The translations under genes and the position numbers were made by a program. Positions 47,572 through 59,326 of a stretch of 64,000 nt of DNA are shown here, in pieces. The first letter of the stretch is position 1; every line of letters starts with the position of its first letter. The stretch is from Corynebacterium guangdongense (GTDB lineage: Bacteria; Actinomycetota; Actinomycetes; Mycobacteriales; Mycobacteriaceae), in assembly GCF_030408915.1 (NCBI RefSeq), contig NZ_CP047654.1:1054001-1118000 (forward strand), given 5' to 3'. The notes under the pieces were generated by a model that was given only the letters and a program-made list of their open reading frames with translations, made no database searches and was not told the origin of the DNA.

Positions 47572-49929
47572 ATGAGCATTACCGATGAAAACGCCACCGG
47601 CGGCGTAAACGAGCCGGATAACAACATCACGTCGGAATCTCAGAACAACCCGCAGGGTGACGCAGCTCAGGCTGCATCTGCCACGGACGGACCCATCACC
47701 ATCGACGACGTCATGTCGACCGATGAGGGCTCCACCGCGGCAGGCCAGGTCACCGGGGATGCGGACTCTTCTGAGGCAGCCGGCTCCGAATCCAAGGATT
47801 CGGACAACGCAGACAACCAGGGCGATATCGCCGCCGAGACCTCGGAAGTGGAAAACACGGACGCCATCAGCAACGCTGACGCGACCGTCGCTCCCACCCC
47901 GGAGCAGGAGGCCGCCGCCAACGACACCACCTCCGATCAGGCCACGAAGCCCGAGAAGACCGAGCCCGAAGGTCCCTCCTTCGACAACCTCGGCCTGCCC
48001 GACAACGTCGTCGCAGCCGTCAAGAAGGTCGGATTCGAGACCCCGTCCGCCATCCAGGCTGAGACCATCCCGGTCCTCATGCAGGGTCGCGACGTCGTGG
48101 GCCTCGCCCAGACCGGCACCGGCAAGACGGCCGCGTTCGCGCTGCCGATCCTCGCGCGCATCGACGCCTCCCAGCGCAGCCCACAGGCGCTCGTGCTGGC
48201 CCCCACCCGCGAGCTCGCGCTCCAGGTCGCCGATTCCTTCCAGTCCTTCGCCGACCACCTCGGCGAGAAGATCTCCGTCCTGCCGATCTACGGTGGCCAG
48301 GCCTACGGCATCCAGCTGTCGGGTCTCCGTCGCGGCGCCCAGATCGTCGTCGGTACCCCGGGTCGTGTCATCGACCACCTGGAGAAGGGCACCCTCGACA
48401 TCTCCAACCTGCGTTTCATGGTCCTCGACGAGGCCGATGAGATGCTGAACATGGGCTTCCAGGAGGACGTCGAGCGCGTCCTGCGCGACACCCCGGACGA
48501 CAAGCAGGTCGCCCTGTTCTCCGCGACCATGCCCAACGGCATCCGCCGCATCTCCAAGCAGTACCTCAACGACCCGGTTGAGGTGACGGTGAAGGCGCAG
48601 CAGCGCACCAACACCAACATCACCCAGCGCTACCTCTACACCGCGCACCGCAACAAGCTGGACGCCTTCACCCGCATCCTCGAGGTCACCGAGTTCGACG
48701 CGATGATCGTCTTCGTGCGCACCCGCCACGAGACCGAGGAAGTCGCCGAGAAGCTGCGCGCCCGCGGGTTCAACGCCGCCGCCATCAACGGCGACATCGC
48801 GCAGAACCAGCGTGAGCGCACCATCGACCAGCTCAAGGACGGCCGCCTGGACATCCTGGTGGCCACCGACGTCGCCGCCCGTGGTCTCGACGTTGACCGC
48901 ATCTCGCATGTGTTCAACTACGACATCCCGAACGACACCGAGGCCTACGTGCACCGCATCGGCCGCACCGGTCGTGCCGGCCGCTCTGGTGAGGCGATCC
49001 TCTTCGTCACCCCGCGCGAGCGCCGCATGCTGCGTTCCATCGAGCGTGCCACCAACGCACGTCTCGAGGAGATGGAGCTGCCGACCGTCGACGAGGTCAA
49101 CGAGTCCCGCAAGGAGAAGTTCCAGGACTCCATCACCGAGGCGCTCGAGTCTAAGCACCTGGAGACCTTCCGTGGCATGGTCCGTTCCTACTCGGAGTCC
49201 AAAGACACCCCGATGGAGGACATCGCCGCCGCTCTCGCAGCCCAGCTGCAGGGTTCCGACGACTTCTTCATGAAGGAGCCGCCGAAGGACAAGCGCGACC
49301 GTCGGGACCGTGAGAACTGGGACCGCGACGAGCGTCGGGATCGCGACCGTGGCGGTCGTGACGACCGTCGTGACCGCGACCGTGGCGGCGCCCGCGAGCG
49401 TCACCAGAGCGACGAGAACATGGAGACCTACCGTCTCGCCGTCGGTAAGCGTCAGCACGTTCGCCCGGGCGCCATCGTCGGCGCGCTGGCCAACGAGGGC
49501 GGCCTGAACTCCAAGGACTTCGGCCGCATCACCATCGCCGTCGACCACACCCTGGTCGACCTGCCGAAGAACCTCGGCAAGGACGTCCTGGACCGTCTCT
49601 CCGACACCCGGATCTCCGGCCAGCTCATCAACATTGAGAAGGACACCGGCGGTCAGGGCCACGGCGAGCGCGGCGGATTCCGCGGCGGCCGTGACCGTGA
49701 CGACCGCGGTGGCTACCGTGGTGGGCGCGACCGTGACGACCGTGGTGGACGCGGCGGCTACCGCGGCAACCGTGACCGTGACGACCGCGGTGGACGCGGC
49801 GGCCGTGACCGGGATGATCGCGGCGGATTCCGCGGCGGCCGTGACCGTGACGACCGCGGTGGCTACCGTGGTGGGCGCGACCGTGACGACCGCGGTGGAC
49901 GCGGCGGCCGTGGCGGCTGGCGCGACTAG
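47572..49929 (+). CDS. deaD: DEAD-box ATP-dependent RNA helicase with DbpA-like domain and RGG tail
   Basis: A 785-residue protein. Residues 1-135 are an acidic, low-complexity leader. The DEAD core has the Q motif FDNLGLPDNVVAAVKKVGF, AQTGTGKTAAFALP, PTRELALQV, LDEADEMLNMGF, SAT and HRIGRTGRAG. After about residue 570 comes a basic linker, a DbpA/CsdA-type RNA-binding domain (YRLAVGKRQHVRPGAIVGAL to SGQLINIE), then about 85 residues of RGG/RDRDDRGG repeats. It remodels structured RNA, probably in ribosome assembly or cold adaptation. ATG 47572 is used, with GGTGG upstream; GTG 47560 is possible. Confidence 0.93.
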   Translation: MSITDENATGGVNEPDNNITSESQNNPQGDAAQAASATDGPITIDDVMSTDEGSTAAGQVTGDADSSEAAGSESKDSDNADNQGDIAAETSEVENTDAISNADATVAPTPEQEAAANDTTSDQATKPEKTEPEGPSFDNLGLPDNVVAAVKKVGFETPSAIQAETIPVLMQGRDVVGLAQTGTGKTAAFALPILARIDASQRSPQALVLAPTRELALQVADSFQSFADHLGEKISVLPIYGGQAYGIQLSGLRRGAQIVVGTPGRVIDHLEKGTLDISNLRFMVLDEADEMLNMGFQEDVERVLRDTPDDKQVALFSATMPNGIRRISKQYLNDPVEVTVKAQQRTNTNITQRYLYTAHRNKLDAFTRILEVTEFDAMIVFVRTRHETEEVAEKLRARGFNAAAINGDIAQNQRERTIDQLKDGRLDILVATDVAARGLDVDRISHVFNYDIPNDTEAYVHRIGRTGRAGRSGEAILFVTPRERRMLRSIERATNARLEEMELPTVDEVNESRKEKFQDSITEALESKHLETFRGMVRSYSESKDTPMEDIAAALAAQLQGSDDFFMKEPPKDKRDRRDRENWDRDERRDRDRGGRDDRRDRDRGGARERHQSDENMETYRLAVGKRQHVRPGAIVGALANEGGLNSKDFGRITIAVDHTLVDLPKNLGKDVLDRLSDTRISGQLINIEKDTGGQGHGERGGFRGGRDRDDRGGYRGGRDRDDRGGRGGYRGNRDRDDRGGRGGRDRDDRGGFRGGRDRDDRGGYRGGRDRDDRGGRGGRGGWRD
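49671..49890 (+). repeat. Tandem DNA repeats encoding the RGG tail
   Basis: A 70-base block at 49671-49740 recurs without change at 49821-49890, with a shorter related unit between. The encoded unit is GGFRGGRDRDDRGGYRGG followed by RDRDD. Near-identity at silent positions points to recent duplication or gene conversion and makes copy number prone to change. Confidence 0.85.
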
Positions 49930-49940
49930 TTGCCCACGCT

Positions 49941-49968
49941 GAAGCCCTGACCTTCCGGTCAGGGCTTC
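49941..49968 (+). terminator. deaD terminator
   Basis: A 12-bp stem GAAGCCCTGACC / GGTCAGGGCTTC with loop TTCC, followed by TCGCCTTTTCC; 11 bases after the deaD stop. Confidence 0.9.
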
Positions 49969-50011
49969 TCGCCTTTTCCGCCCCTGCCTGGTTTCCGCCT
50001 GCCGACGCGAC

Positions 50012-50041
50012 GACGCCCGCCACCTGCAGGTGGCGGGCGTC
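50012..50041 (-). terminator. Terminator of the membrane protein gene ending at 50063
   Basis: A 30-bp perfect palindrome (arms GACGCCCGCCACCTG / CAGGTGGCGGGCGTC) 21 bases past the minus-strand stop. Confidence 0.8.
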
Positions 50042-50062
50042 ATCAGGCGCAGGCGGCAGGTG

Positions 50063-50509
50063 CTAGAAGAACATCAGGATGAAGGTGATGATCCACAGCA
50101 GGTTGAAGATGCCGCCGAACATCGCGGACTGGCTCTTGGCCTTGGCGAAGTCGTAGGTGCCGTCGTCGGCGGCCAGGGCGGCGACGGTCTTCTTCTGCTT
50201 CGGGATGATCAGACCCAGCAGGACGATCCAGGCGATGACGCCCAGGGTCAGGGCGGTGTGGAAGTTGTAGCTGCCGCTGAGGCTGTCCCACTCGACAATC
50301 AGCAGGATGATGCCGAAGACCGGGACCAGCGCGGAGAGCCAGCCGTAGACCCGGGTGATGCCGTACAGGTTGGCGGCGACGCCCTCGGCGCGGGCGTCGC
50401 CCGTGCTGGCTGCCAGGGCCTGCTTGCCGAAGGCGGAGGTGGACACCATGACCGGACCGATGAAGAGGACGGCGGAGGCGATGTGGAGGATGAGGAGAAT
50501 ATTTTCCAT
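50063..50509 (-). CDS. Four-helix integral membrane protein (DUF2269-like)
   Basis: A 148-residue protein with four membrane segments (about 4-24, 53-72, 85-104 and 130-147) and a short cytoplasmic loop KQKKTVAALAADDGTYDFAK. The first helix contains ILHIASAVLFIGPV with a histidine, as in DUF2269 and related small membrane proteins that may hold haem or quinone. Function unknown. The ribosome-binding site AGAAAGG is 14 bases before the ATG, a little far. Confidence 0.78.
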   Translation of the reverse strand: MENILLILHIASAVLFIGPVMVSTSAFGKQALAASTGDARAEGVAANLYGITRVYGWLSALVPVFGIILLIVEWDSLSGSYNFHTALTLGVIAWIVLLGLIIPKQKKTVAALAADDGTYDFAKAKSQSAMFGGIFNLLWIITFILMFF

Positions 50510-50610
50510 GGGTGAATCTCTGACCTTTCTTGGTTGTCGGTGGTCATCCTAACGAACCCCACCTATGAATGCTGGGTCCCCTTCTCGGTTTTCCGGATTA
50601 AAAGGCTTGT

Positions 50611-51240
50611 TCAGCGCCACAAGCACATCCGCCGCAGCGCCCGGCGGTCCTCTTCGCTGAGGGAGAGCTGATAACTCGCCGCCACACCGGCCAGCCGCCG
50701 CGCGTACCAGCACCGCGCCGAACGGTCGCTCGGCGACCACTGCGAGGGCATGAGGTCCGACTTTTCCTGGTTGACGCCGCCGTCGACGGCGACCAGGTTG
50801 GCTGGATCGTTGGCGAAGGAATGGCGCCGGGCGTCGCTCCAGGCGTGCGCCCCGGCGTCCCAGGCCGCCGAGAGCGGGAAGATGTGGTCGACTTCCGTGC
50901 CGCCCACCGTGAAGGTGCCGCCCGTGTAGGGGTCGGTGCCGACGGCGTGGCGGGGGAGGTCGCAGGCGGGCGCCGGCTGCTCCAGCTGGGCCGCGATGAC
51001 GTGCTCGCGGGTCGTGCACCCCTCGCGCGGGGACCAGCCGCCGAAGCGTTCGCGTTCGTAGCCCAGGACTCGCACGCGCTGGGCGGCGGCGGGGGTGTGG
51101 GCGAGTGAGCTGGCCACGGGAGGCAGTCCGGGCTCGTGCAGTGGGTGCAGCAGCGGCCTGGCCCAGTCCAGCCCCGCGGCCAGGGTCAGGGCGGTGAGCA
51201 CGGCGAGGTAGAGGCGAAACAGAGGAAGGCGCACACCCAC
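50611..51240 (-). CDS. Exported or membrane-anchored HNH endonuclease (DUF1524-like)
   Basis: A 209-residue protein. An N-terminal hydrophobic helix (about 6-23) acts as signal or anchor. The nuclease domain has EVDHIFPLSAAWDAGA with the H-N-H first histidine, FANDPANLVAVDGGVNQEKSD as the N element, and PSQWSPSDRSARCWYARR at the end, a pattern of DUF1524/GmrSD-C-type nucleases found in secreted actinobacterial proteins. Two to four cysteines could form disulfides outside the cell. It may degrade external DNA for nutrition or act in competition. The GTG start at 51240 is uncertain. Confidence 0.83.
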   Translation of the reverse strand: MGVRLPLFRLYLAVLTALTLAAGLDWARPLLHPLHEPGLPPVASSLAHTPAAAQRVRVLGYERERFGGWSPREGCTTREHVIAAQLEQPAPACDLPRHAVGTDPYTGGTFTVGGTEVDHIFPLSAAWDAGAHAWSDARRHSFANDPANLVAVDGGVNQEKSDLMPSQWSPSDRSARCWYARRLAGVAASYQLSLSEEDRRALRRMCLWR

Positions 51241-51356
51241 TTGGACTGTCCGGCGGCGGCGGAGGTGCCCGAGGGGCCATGATTAACTGTCGATACTGTG
51301 TTCGCATTAGTGTCGATGTTTTGACAGGCATGTAATTACGCCGGAGGGAGATTGCC

Positions 51357-52145
51357 ATGGTCATGGGACCGACCCACGCGATGAGCGGTGCCGCCGTCGG
51401 GCTGGCCGTCGCCCAGATCATTCCCGCGGAATGGGGAGGGGTGTCGAGCCCCTCGGAGGTATTCGTCTACGCGGGCATCGCCGCCGGCGCAGCGCTGCTG
51501 CCGGACCTGGACTCGCCGCAGGCGACGGTATCGCGATCCTTCGGGCCGCTGTCCTGGGGACTGTCCCACGCCGTGGAGAACGCCTCGCAGTTCTTCGTCA
51601 ACGTCACCCGCGGCCGACGTGACAAGTACTGCGCCAACGGGCACCGCACCGCCACGCACACGCTGTGGTTCGCGCTGGCGATGGGGTTGGCCAGCTCCGC
51701 GCTGCTCGTGGCCTTCGGCAAGGCGGCCGCGATCGGCCTGCTGTTCTTCTTCCTGGGCCTGGCCATTCGGGGCCTGCTGCCGGACTGGGTGGACAAGCGT
51801 GGCTGGCTCGTCGTGTCGGCGGCGTCGATGCTGCTGGCGATCCTGGCCTGGGAGTGGGTGCCCGCTTCGGGCACGGGGCCGGTCATGGCCTCGGCCGTCA
51901 CCGCCGGTGTGCTCACCCACCTGGCCGGCGACCTCATCACCAAGCGCGGGATCCCCTTCTTCGCCCCGCTGCTGCCGTGGCGCGGCCAGCGCTGGTGGAA
52001 CCTCCGGATGCCGGAGCCGCTGCGGATCAGGGCCTCCGGCGCGATGGACAAGATGCTGCTCGGCGCGTTCACGCTCATCGTCGGCGTGCTCAGCGCCCGC
52101 ACGCTCGGCGTCGACGCGGCGGTGCTCGGCGTGCTGGAGGCCTGA
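51357..52145 (+). CDS. YdjM-like membrane-bound metal-dependent hydrolase (DUF457)
   Basis: A 262-residue membrane protein with the YdjM motifs: GPTHAMSGAAVGLAV at the N-terminus, LLPDLDSPQATVSRSFG, and HRTATHTLWFA, giving the conserved H, D-x-D and H-x3-H metal ligands; a later HLAGDLIT adds another histidine. About five helices follow. Members are linked to LexA control in E. coli (YdjM) and are annotated as hydrolases without known substrate. GGAGGGAG lies before the ATG. A repeated TGTCGAT (51288 and 51311) lies upstream. Confidence 0.85.
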   Translation: MVMGPTHAMSGAAVGLAVAQIIPAEWGGVSSPSEVFVYAGIAAGAALLPDLDSPQATVSRSFGPLSWGLSHAVENASQFFVNVTRGRRDKYCANGHRTATHTLWFALAMGLASSALLVAFGKAAAIGLLFFFLGLAIRGLLPDWVDKRGWLVVSAASMLLAILAWEWVPASGTGPVMASAVTAGVLTHLAGDLITKRGIPFFAPLLPWRGQRWWNLRMPEPLRIRASGAMDKMLLGAFTLIVGVLSARTLGVDAAVLGVLEA

Positions 52146-52165
52146 GGGCCGACCGGAAAATGAGG

Positions 52166-52199
52166 AGACCCACATCCGCGGTGCCGCGGATGTGGGTCT
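52166..52199. terminator. Terminator between the YdjM-like gene and putP
   Basis: A 16-bp perfect stem AGACCCACATCCGCGG / CCGCGGATGTGGGTCT, followed on the plus strand by GTGATTTTTCT. Placed between convergent stops at 52145 and 52218, it probably serves both. Confidence 0.87.
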
Positions 52200-52217
52200 G
52201 TGATTTTTCTGCCCCGG

Positions 52218-53828
52218 TCAGGCCCGGCTGGACCCGCCCTCGGCGGGGCCGGGCTCGGAGACGGTCTCCAGGCCGGCGGCCTCGCGGGCCTCCTCGGCGG
52301 CCGCGCCGGAGAATTCGCCGGTCTCGGCCAGGTAGACCGCGGCGTCGAACTCCGCGGTGATCTCCTCGCTGGGCTCGCGGGTCAGCAGGGAGACCACGGC
52401 CAGGGCGACGGCCCCGGCCAGGAAGCCCGGCACCAGCTCGTACATGAGCGAGGACAGGCCCAGCACGCTCCAGCCGACGGAGACGACGGCGCCGGTGATC
52501 ATGCCCGCGATCGCCCCGGCGGAGGTCAGGCGCCGCCAGTAGAGCATGGCCACCACCAGCGGACCGAAGGCCGAACCGAAGCCCGCCCAGGCGAAACCGA
52601 CCAGGCCGAGGATGGAGTCCTTGGGGACGATCGCCAGCATGGCCGCGATGATCGCGACGGCCACCACGGCGGTGCGGGAGAGGTTGACCAGGACCTTGTC
52701 CGGAATCTCGCGCCGGAAGATGATCTTGGTCAGGTCCTCGATCAGGGAGGAGGAGACGACCAGCAGCTGGGAGGACATGGTCGACATGATCGCCGCCAGC
52801 ACCGCGGTGAGCACCAGGCCCGCGATCAGCGGGTGGAAGAGGATGCGGGTGAGGTCGAGGAAGACCGTCTCGTAGTTGGTCTGGTCGGTGACCGAGGACT
52901 GCTTCTGGCCGAAGTACACGGTCGAGACCATCGCGACGATGAGACCCCCGAGCAGCGTCAGGACCATCCAGGAAATGTTCCAGCGCCGGCCCTGCACGGC
53001 CTGCCGGGGACTGCGCAGCGCCATGAAGCGGACGAGGATGTGCGGCTGGCCCAGGTAGCCCAGGCCCCAGGCGAGGTTGCCGATGATGACCGCGGCCGAG
53101 ACGCCGGTGAACATGTTGAAGTACTCCGGATTGCCCTCCGGCCACGGGCCGTAGGCGTTCTCGGTCTGCCAGCCGAAGATGTCCGTCGGGTTGTCGAGCG
53201 CGACCAGGGCCATCACGGGCACGATGATCAGGGCCGCGAGCATCATCATGGCCTGCACCGTGTCGGTGTAGGAGACGGCCAGGAAGCCGCCGATGAAGGT
53301 GTAGGCCACGGTGATGCCGGCGACGATGAGCAGACCCGTCAGGTAGTCGCCGTCGAAGGTCGACTCGAAGTAGCGGCCGCCCGAGACCATGCCGGAGGAG
53401 ATGTAGAAGGTGAAGAAGAAGATGATGATGATGGATGAGATGATGCGGAGCAGGCGCGAGCGGTCACGGAGCCGGTTCTCGAAGAAGCTCGGCATCGTGA
53501 TGGAGTTGCGCGCAATCTCGGTGTAGGCGCGCAGGCGGGGCGCGACCCACTTCCAGTTGGCCCAGGCGCCGATGGACAGGCCGACGGCGATCCACAGTTC
53601 GCTGAAGCCGGAGACGAACAGGGCGCCGGGGAGTCCCATCAGCAGCCAGCCGGACATGTCCGAGGCACCCGCGGACATGGCCGCGACGAAGGGCGGCAGA
53701 TCGCGTCCGCCCAGCATGTAGTCCGAGTAGTCGTCGTTTTTGCGGTAGGCCCAGAAGCCGATCGCCAGCATCGCGAAGAGATAGATGATGATGGCGATGA
53801 CGAACCAGGTTGATTCGGTCAGTTGCAC
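52218..53828 (-). CDS. putP: Sodium/proline symporter
   Basis: A 536-residue sodium:solute symporter with 13 predicted membrane helices. PutP markers are YMLGGRDLPPFVAAMSAGASD (in two parts near residue 40) with the S-A-G-A-S-D-M-S-G-W helix 2 motif, WGLGYLGQPHILVRFMA, and MSTMSSQLLVVSSSLIEDL that holds sodium-binding serines. It imports proline using the sodium gradient. GGAGGA lies 8 bases before the GTG start. On the minus strand, TACCCT near 53930 could be its -10 element. Confidence 0.93.
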   Translation of the reverse strand: MQLTESTWFVIAIIIYLFAMLAIGFWAYRKNDDYSDYMLGGRDLPPFVAAMSAGASDMSGWLLMGLPGALFVSGFSELWIAVGLSIGAWANWKWVAPRLRAYTEIARNSITMPSFFENRLRDRSRLLRIISSIIIIFFFTFYISSGMVSGGRYFESTFDGDYLTGLLIVAGITVAYTFIGGFLAVSYTDTVQAMMMLAALIIVPVMALVALDNPTDIFGWQTENAYGPWPEGNPEYFNMFTGVSAAVIIGNLAWGLGYLGQPHILVRFMALRSPRQAVQGRRWNISWMVLTLLGGLIVAMVSTVYFGQKQSSVTDQTNYETVFLDLTRILFHPLIAGLVLTAVLAAIMSTMSSQLLVVSSSLIEDLTKIIFRREIPDKVLVNLSRTAVVAVAIIAAMLAIVPKDSILGLVGFAWAGFGSAFGPLVVAMLYWRRLTSAGAIAGMITGAVVSVGWSVLGLSSLMYELVPGFLAGAVALAVVSLLTREPSEEITAEFDAAVYLAETGEFSGAAAEEAREAAGLETVSEPGPAEGGSSRA

Positions 53829-54143
53829 AGTGTCGTCCTCCAGATTGTCGGTGACGGGGATTCCGCCCGGTGCCGGACGCCGTGGCGACAGGTGCTGACA
53901 GGCCGCCGAGCGATCACGTTTTTCTCAGGGTACAGAGACCAGGCTGGGGTGCAGGTCACATCCCCCGTGCTCGGGTGCCCTTCCCAACTAATGTCTCGGG
54001 AATCTCCGACCAATGCCCGCCCAGCCTCCTCCCAAAGTCGGATCCCCGCCCCGGGGCGGACACTCTGGTCCCGGGGCGGGGCCAATCAACCCCGCTCGAC
54101 CTGGCGGGCGACCCTGGCGGGCGCGGGTGGTAGAACTGTCTGT
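53829..54143. other. 315-bp intergenic region between putP and the SNF2 helicase
   Basis: It holds the putP promoter region and the start-proximal promoter of the helicase gene. A GC-rich hairpin with a 12-bp perfect stem, CCCCGCCCCGGG (54044-54055) / CCCGGGGCGGGG (54070-54081), lies in the middle, outside the likely transcripts of both genes. No additional coding region is convincing. Confidence 0.6.
54131..54136 (+). promoter_or_regulatory. -10 element of a probable leaderless transcript (SNF2 helicase)
   Basis: TAGAAC ends 7 bases before the ATG at 54144, with no ribosome-binding site between. This spacing places the transcription start at the A of ATG. The sbcD-like gene has the same TAGAACTG-N5-ATG arrangement. 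Confidence 0.55.
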
Positions 54144-57289
<3,146 letters not shown>

Positions 57290-57293
<4 letters not shown>

Positions 57294-58099
57294 GGACCGT
57301 GGCCGTCTCCGACGACGAGAACAACGTCATCTACGCCAACTTCGGCGCCCGCACCCGGGTCACCCGGGCCGAGGAGGTCACCCGCGTCGACGCGCTGAGC
57401 TTCGGGCCCACCGCCAACCGGGTCTGGCAGGCCGTCACCGCCCAGTCCGACCAGGGCCGCATCAAGCGCGGACGCCAGTACGCCGAGGCCGGCAACGTCG
57501 TCGAGCTGCAGATCCGCTCCGGCTCCGCCTCGGCCTCGGTGGCCGGGTCGCAGAACGAGCCCTTCCACGTGCAGATCGTCCTGCCGTACCGCTCGCCGGA
57601 GGAGCTCACCATCATCTCCACGACCCTGGCGCGCACCAGCAACGGCATGACCCGGGCGCGCCGCGGCCTGGTGGACGGGGCGCTGCTCGACCTGCTCATC
57701 GCCGGCGACACCGACGACCTGCGCTTCGCCTGCGACTGCCCCGACCACGTCCGCGCCTGCAAGCACGCGGTCGCCGCCTCGCTCAAGCTCGCCGAGAAGA
57801 TGGACGCCGACCCGGGCGCCGTCTTCCAGCTGCGGGGCATGAACCTCGACGACCTGGAGAAGATGGTCCTCACCGACTCCATCGCCGTCGCCGCCGAAGC
57901 CACCGAGGAGGGCTCGAGCCTCTTTTTCACCGGCCGGCCCCTGCCCGCGCTGCCCGAACCCAAGACCGCCCCCGCCATCGACGACTCCGACCTGGACCTG
58001 CTGCACAAGGCGATGCGTTCGGTCAGCTTCACCAACGTCGATCAGCTGCGCGCGGTCTCCGACATCGAGGACCTCTACGACACCCTCACCGACCACTAG
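57290..58099 (+). CDS. SWIM zinc-finger protein coupled to the SNF2 helicase
   Basis: A 269-residue protein with the SWIM motif C-x-C-x6-C-x-H in FACDCPDHVRACKHAVA (about residues 145-160). The N-terminal part is a mixed alpha/beta domain and the C-terminal 80 residues are acidic and helical. SWIM domains bind DNA or protein partners; in this genomic pairing it is expected to be a subunit or accessory factor of the SNF2 protein. The GTG at 57290 overlaps the helicase stop (GTGA); a second GTG at 57299 with AAAGG upstream is equally possible. Confidence 0.87.
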
Positions 58100-58108
58100 A
58101 TGAGCCCC

Positions 58109-58120
58109 GCTTGCCGACGC
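58109..58120. repeat. Gene-end 12-mer, copy 3 (inverted)
   Basis: GCTTGCCGACGC, the exact reverse complement of the 12-mers at 20773 and 45165, lies 10 bases after the SWIM gene stop. A one-base variant of the forward form is at 62012-62023 after the SbcC-like gene. Confidence 0.5.
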
Positions 58121-58159
58121 CCGCCGCCCGCCCCGGGCCGCCGTGTCGGGGGCGGCTGT

Positions 58160-58165
58160 TAGAAC
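58160..58165 (+). promoter_or_regulatory. -10 element of a probable leaderless transcript (SbcD-like gene)
   Basis: TAGAAC ends 7 bases before ATG 58173, identical in position to the element before the SNF2 gene. No ribosome-binding site separates it from the start codon. Confidence 0.55.
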
Positions 58166-58172
58166 TGGACGC

Positions 58173-59324
58173 ATGAACCACACGACCGCCACCTTCATCC
58201 ACACCTCGGATCTCCAGCTCGGCATGGAACGCGATTTCCTCGGCGCCGACCAGGAGCTCTTCCACGACTCCCGCCTCCGGGCCATCGACAAGCTCGGTGA
58301 GCTCGCCCGCTCCGAGGGGGCGGAGTTCATCGTCGTCGCCGGCGACGTCTTCGAGGCCAACTCCCTCTCCGACCGGGTTACCGGGCGCATCCTGGAGAAG
58401 TTCCGCGACCTGCCCGTCCCCGTCTACCTGCTGCCCGGCAACCACGACCCGCTGGTGGCCGACTCCATCTTCCGCCGCACCGACGGCATCGAGGGCGTCC
58501 ACGTCGTCGACTCCACCGTCCCCGTGGAGGTCGCCCCCGGCGTCGAGATCGTCGGCGCGCCCTGGCGCTCCAAGTTCCCCGTCGGCGACCTCGTCTTCGA
58601 GGCCCTCGCGCCGCTGGCGCCGACCCCGGCCATCCGCATCGGGCTGGCCCACGGGCAGGTCAGCAGCTTCGGCGACGAGAACGCGCCGGGCCTGATCGAC
58701 CTGGCCTACGCGGAGCAGCGCATCGCCGACGGCACCATCGACTACCTCGCCCTCGGTGACTCCCACTCCACGGCCCCGCTCGGGGACTCCGGCCGTGTCT
58801 GGTTCTCCGGCGCCCCGGAAACCACCGACTACCACGAGCGCACCGGCGACGACACCGGCGGCGAGCACAACTCCGGCAACGCCCTGGTCGTGCGGGTGAC
58901 CAAGTCCACGCCCGCCGACGCGGCCGTCACCGTCGAGGAGCACCGGATCGGGGAGTGGACCTTCGACGCCCTCCACGCCGAGCTCTACTCCCGCGAGGAC
59001 GTGGACGATTTCCTCGCCCGGCTCGACGCGTACCCGAACAAGTCCCGCACCTGCGTCAAGTACGCCCTGTCCGGCACCCTCGACCTGACCAGCACCCGGG
59101 CCCTGGAGGTCGGGATCGCCGAACGCGCCCCGGTATTCAGCGCGCTCTACAACCGCGAACGCCTCGACCAGCTCTACCTCGAGCCCGACGAGGAGGAACT
59201 CGCCAGCCTCTCCCTGGGCGGGGTCGGTGACGCCGCCCTGGCCGAGCTGCTCGGCGACGTCGACGACGTCGTCTCCCGCGACGCCGCCACACTCGTGTTT
59301 CGCCTGAGCAAGGAGGCCAACTGA
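58173..59324 (+). CDS. SbcD/Mre11-like metallophosphoesterase (Rv1277 type)
   Basis: A 383-residue calcineurin-like phosphoesterase. Metal-binding motifs are HTSDLQLGM (the usual D-x-H is D-L-Q), VVAGDVFE (G-D-x-x-E instead of D), LPGNHDP intact, GLAHGQVSSFG and LALGDSHSTAPLG. The H-to-Q change at motif I also occurs, as far as I recall, in mycobacterial Rv1277, so it may define a subfamily with altered metal use. It forms a unit with the SbcC-like ATPase 2 bases downstream. Expected role: nuclease at DNA ends, stalled forks or hairpins. Confidence 0.87.
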   Translation: MNHTTATFIHTSDLQLGMERDFLGADQELFHDSRLRAIDKLGELARSEGAEFIVVAGDVFEANSLSDRVTGRILEKFRDLPVPVYLLPGNHDPLVADSIFRRTDGIEGVHVVDSTVPVEVAPGVEIVGAPWRSKFPVGDLVFEALAPLAPTPAIRIGLAHGQVSSFGDENAPGLIDLAYAEQRIADGTIDYLALGDSHSTAPLGDSGRVWFSGAPETTDYHERTGDDTGGEHNSGNALVVRVTKSTPADAAVTVEEHRIGEWTFDALHAELYSREDVDDFLARLDAYPNKSRTCVKYALSGTLDLTSTRALEVGIAERAPVFSALYNRERLDQLYLEPDEEELASLSLGGVGDAALAELLGDVDDVVSRDAATLVFRLSKEAN

Positions 59325-59326
59325 CC

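Noticed and set aside
47542..50043. A reading frame of about 833 codons on the minus strand opposite deaD
   Set aside because: It is fully antisense to a gene with unmistakable DEAD-box motifs and has the valine/alanine/threonine-rich composition expected from high-GC antisense frames.
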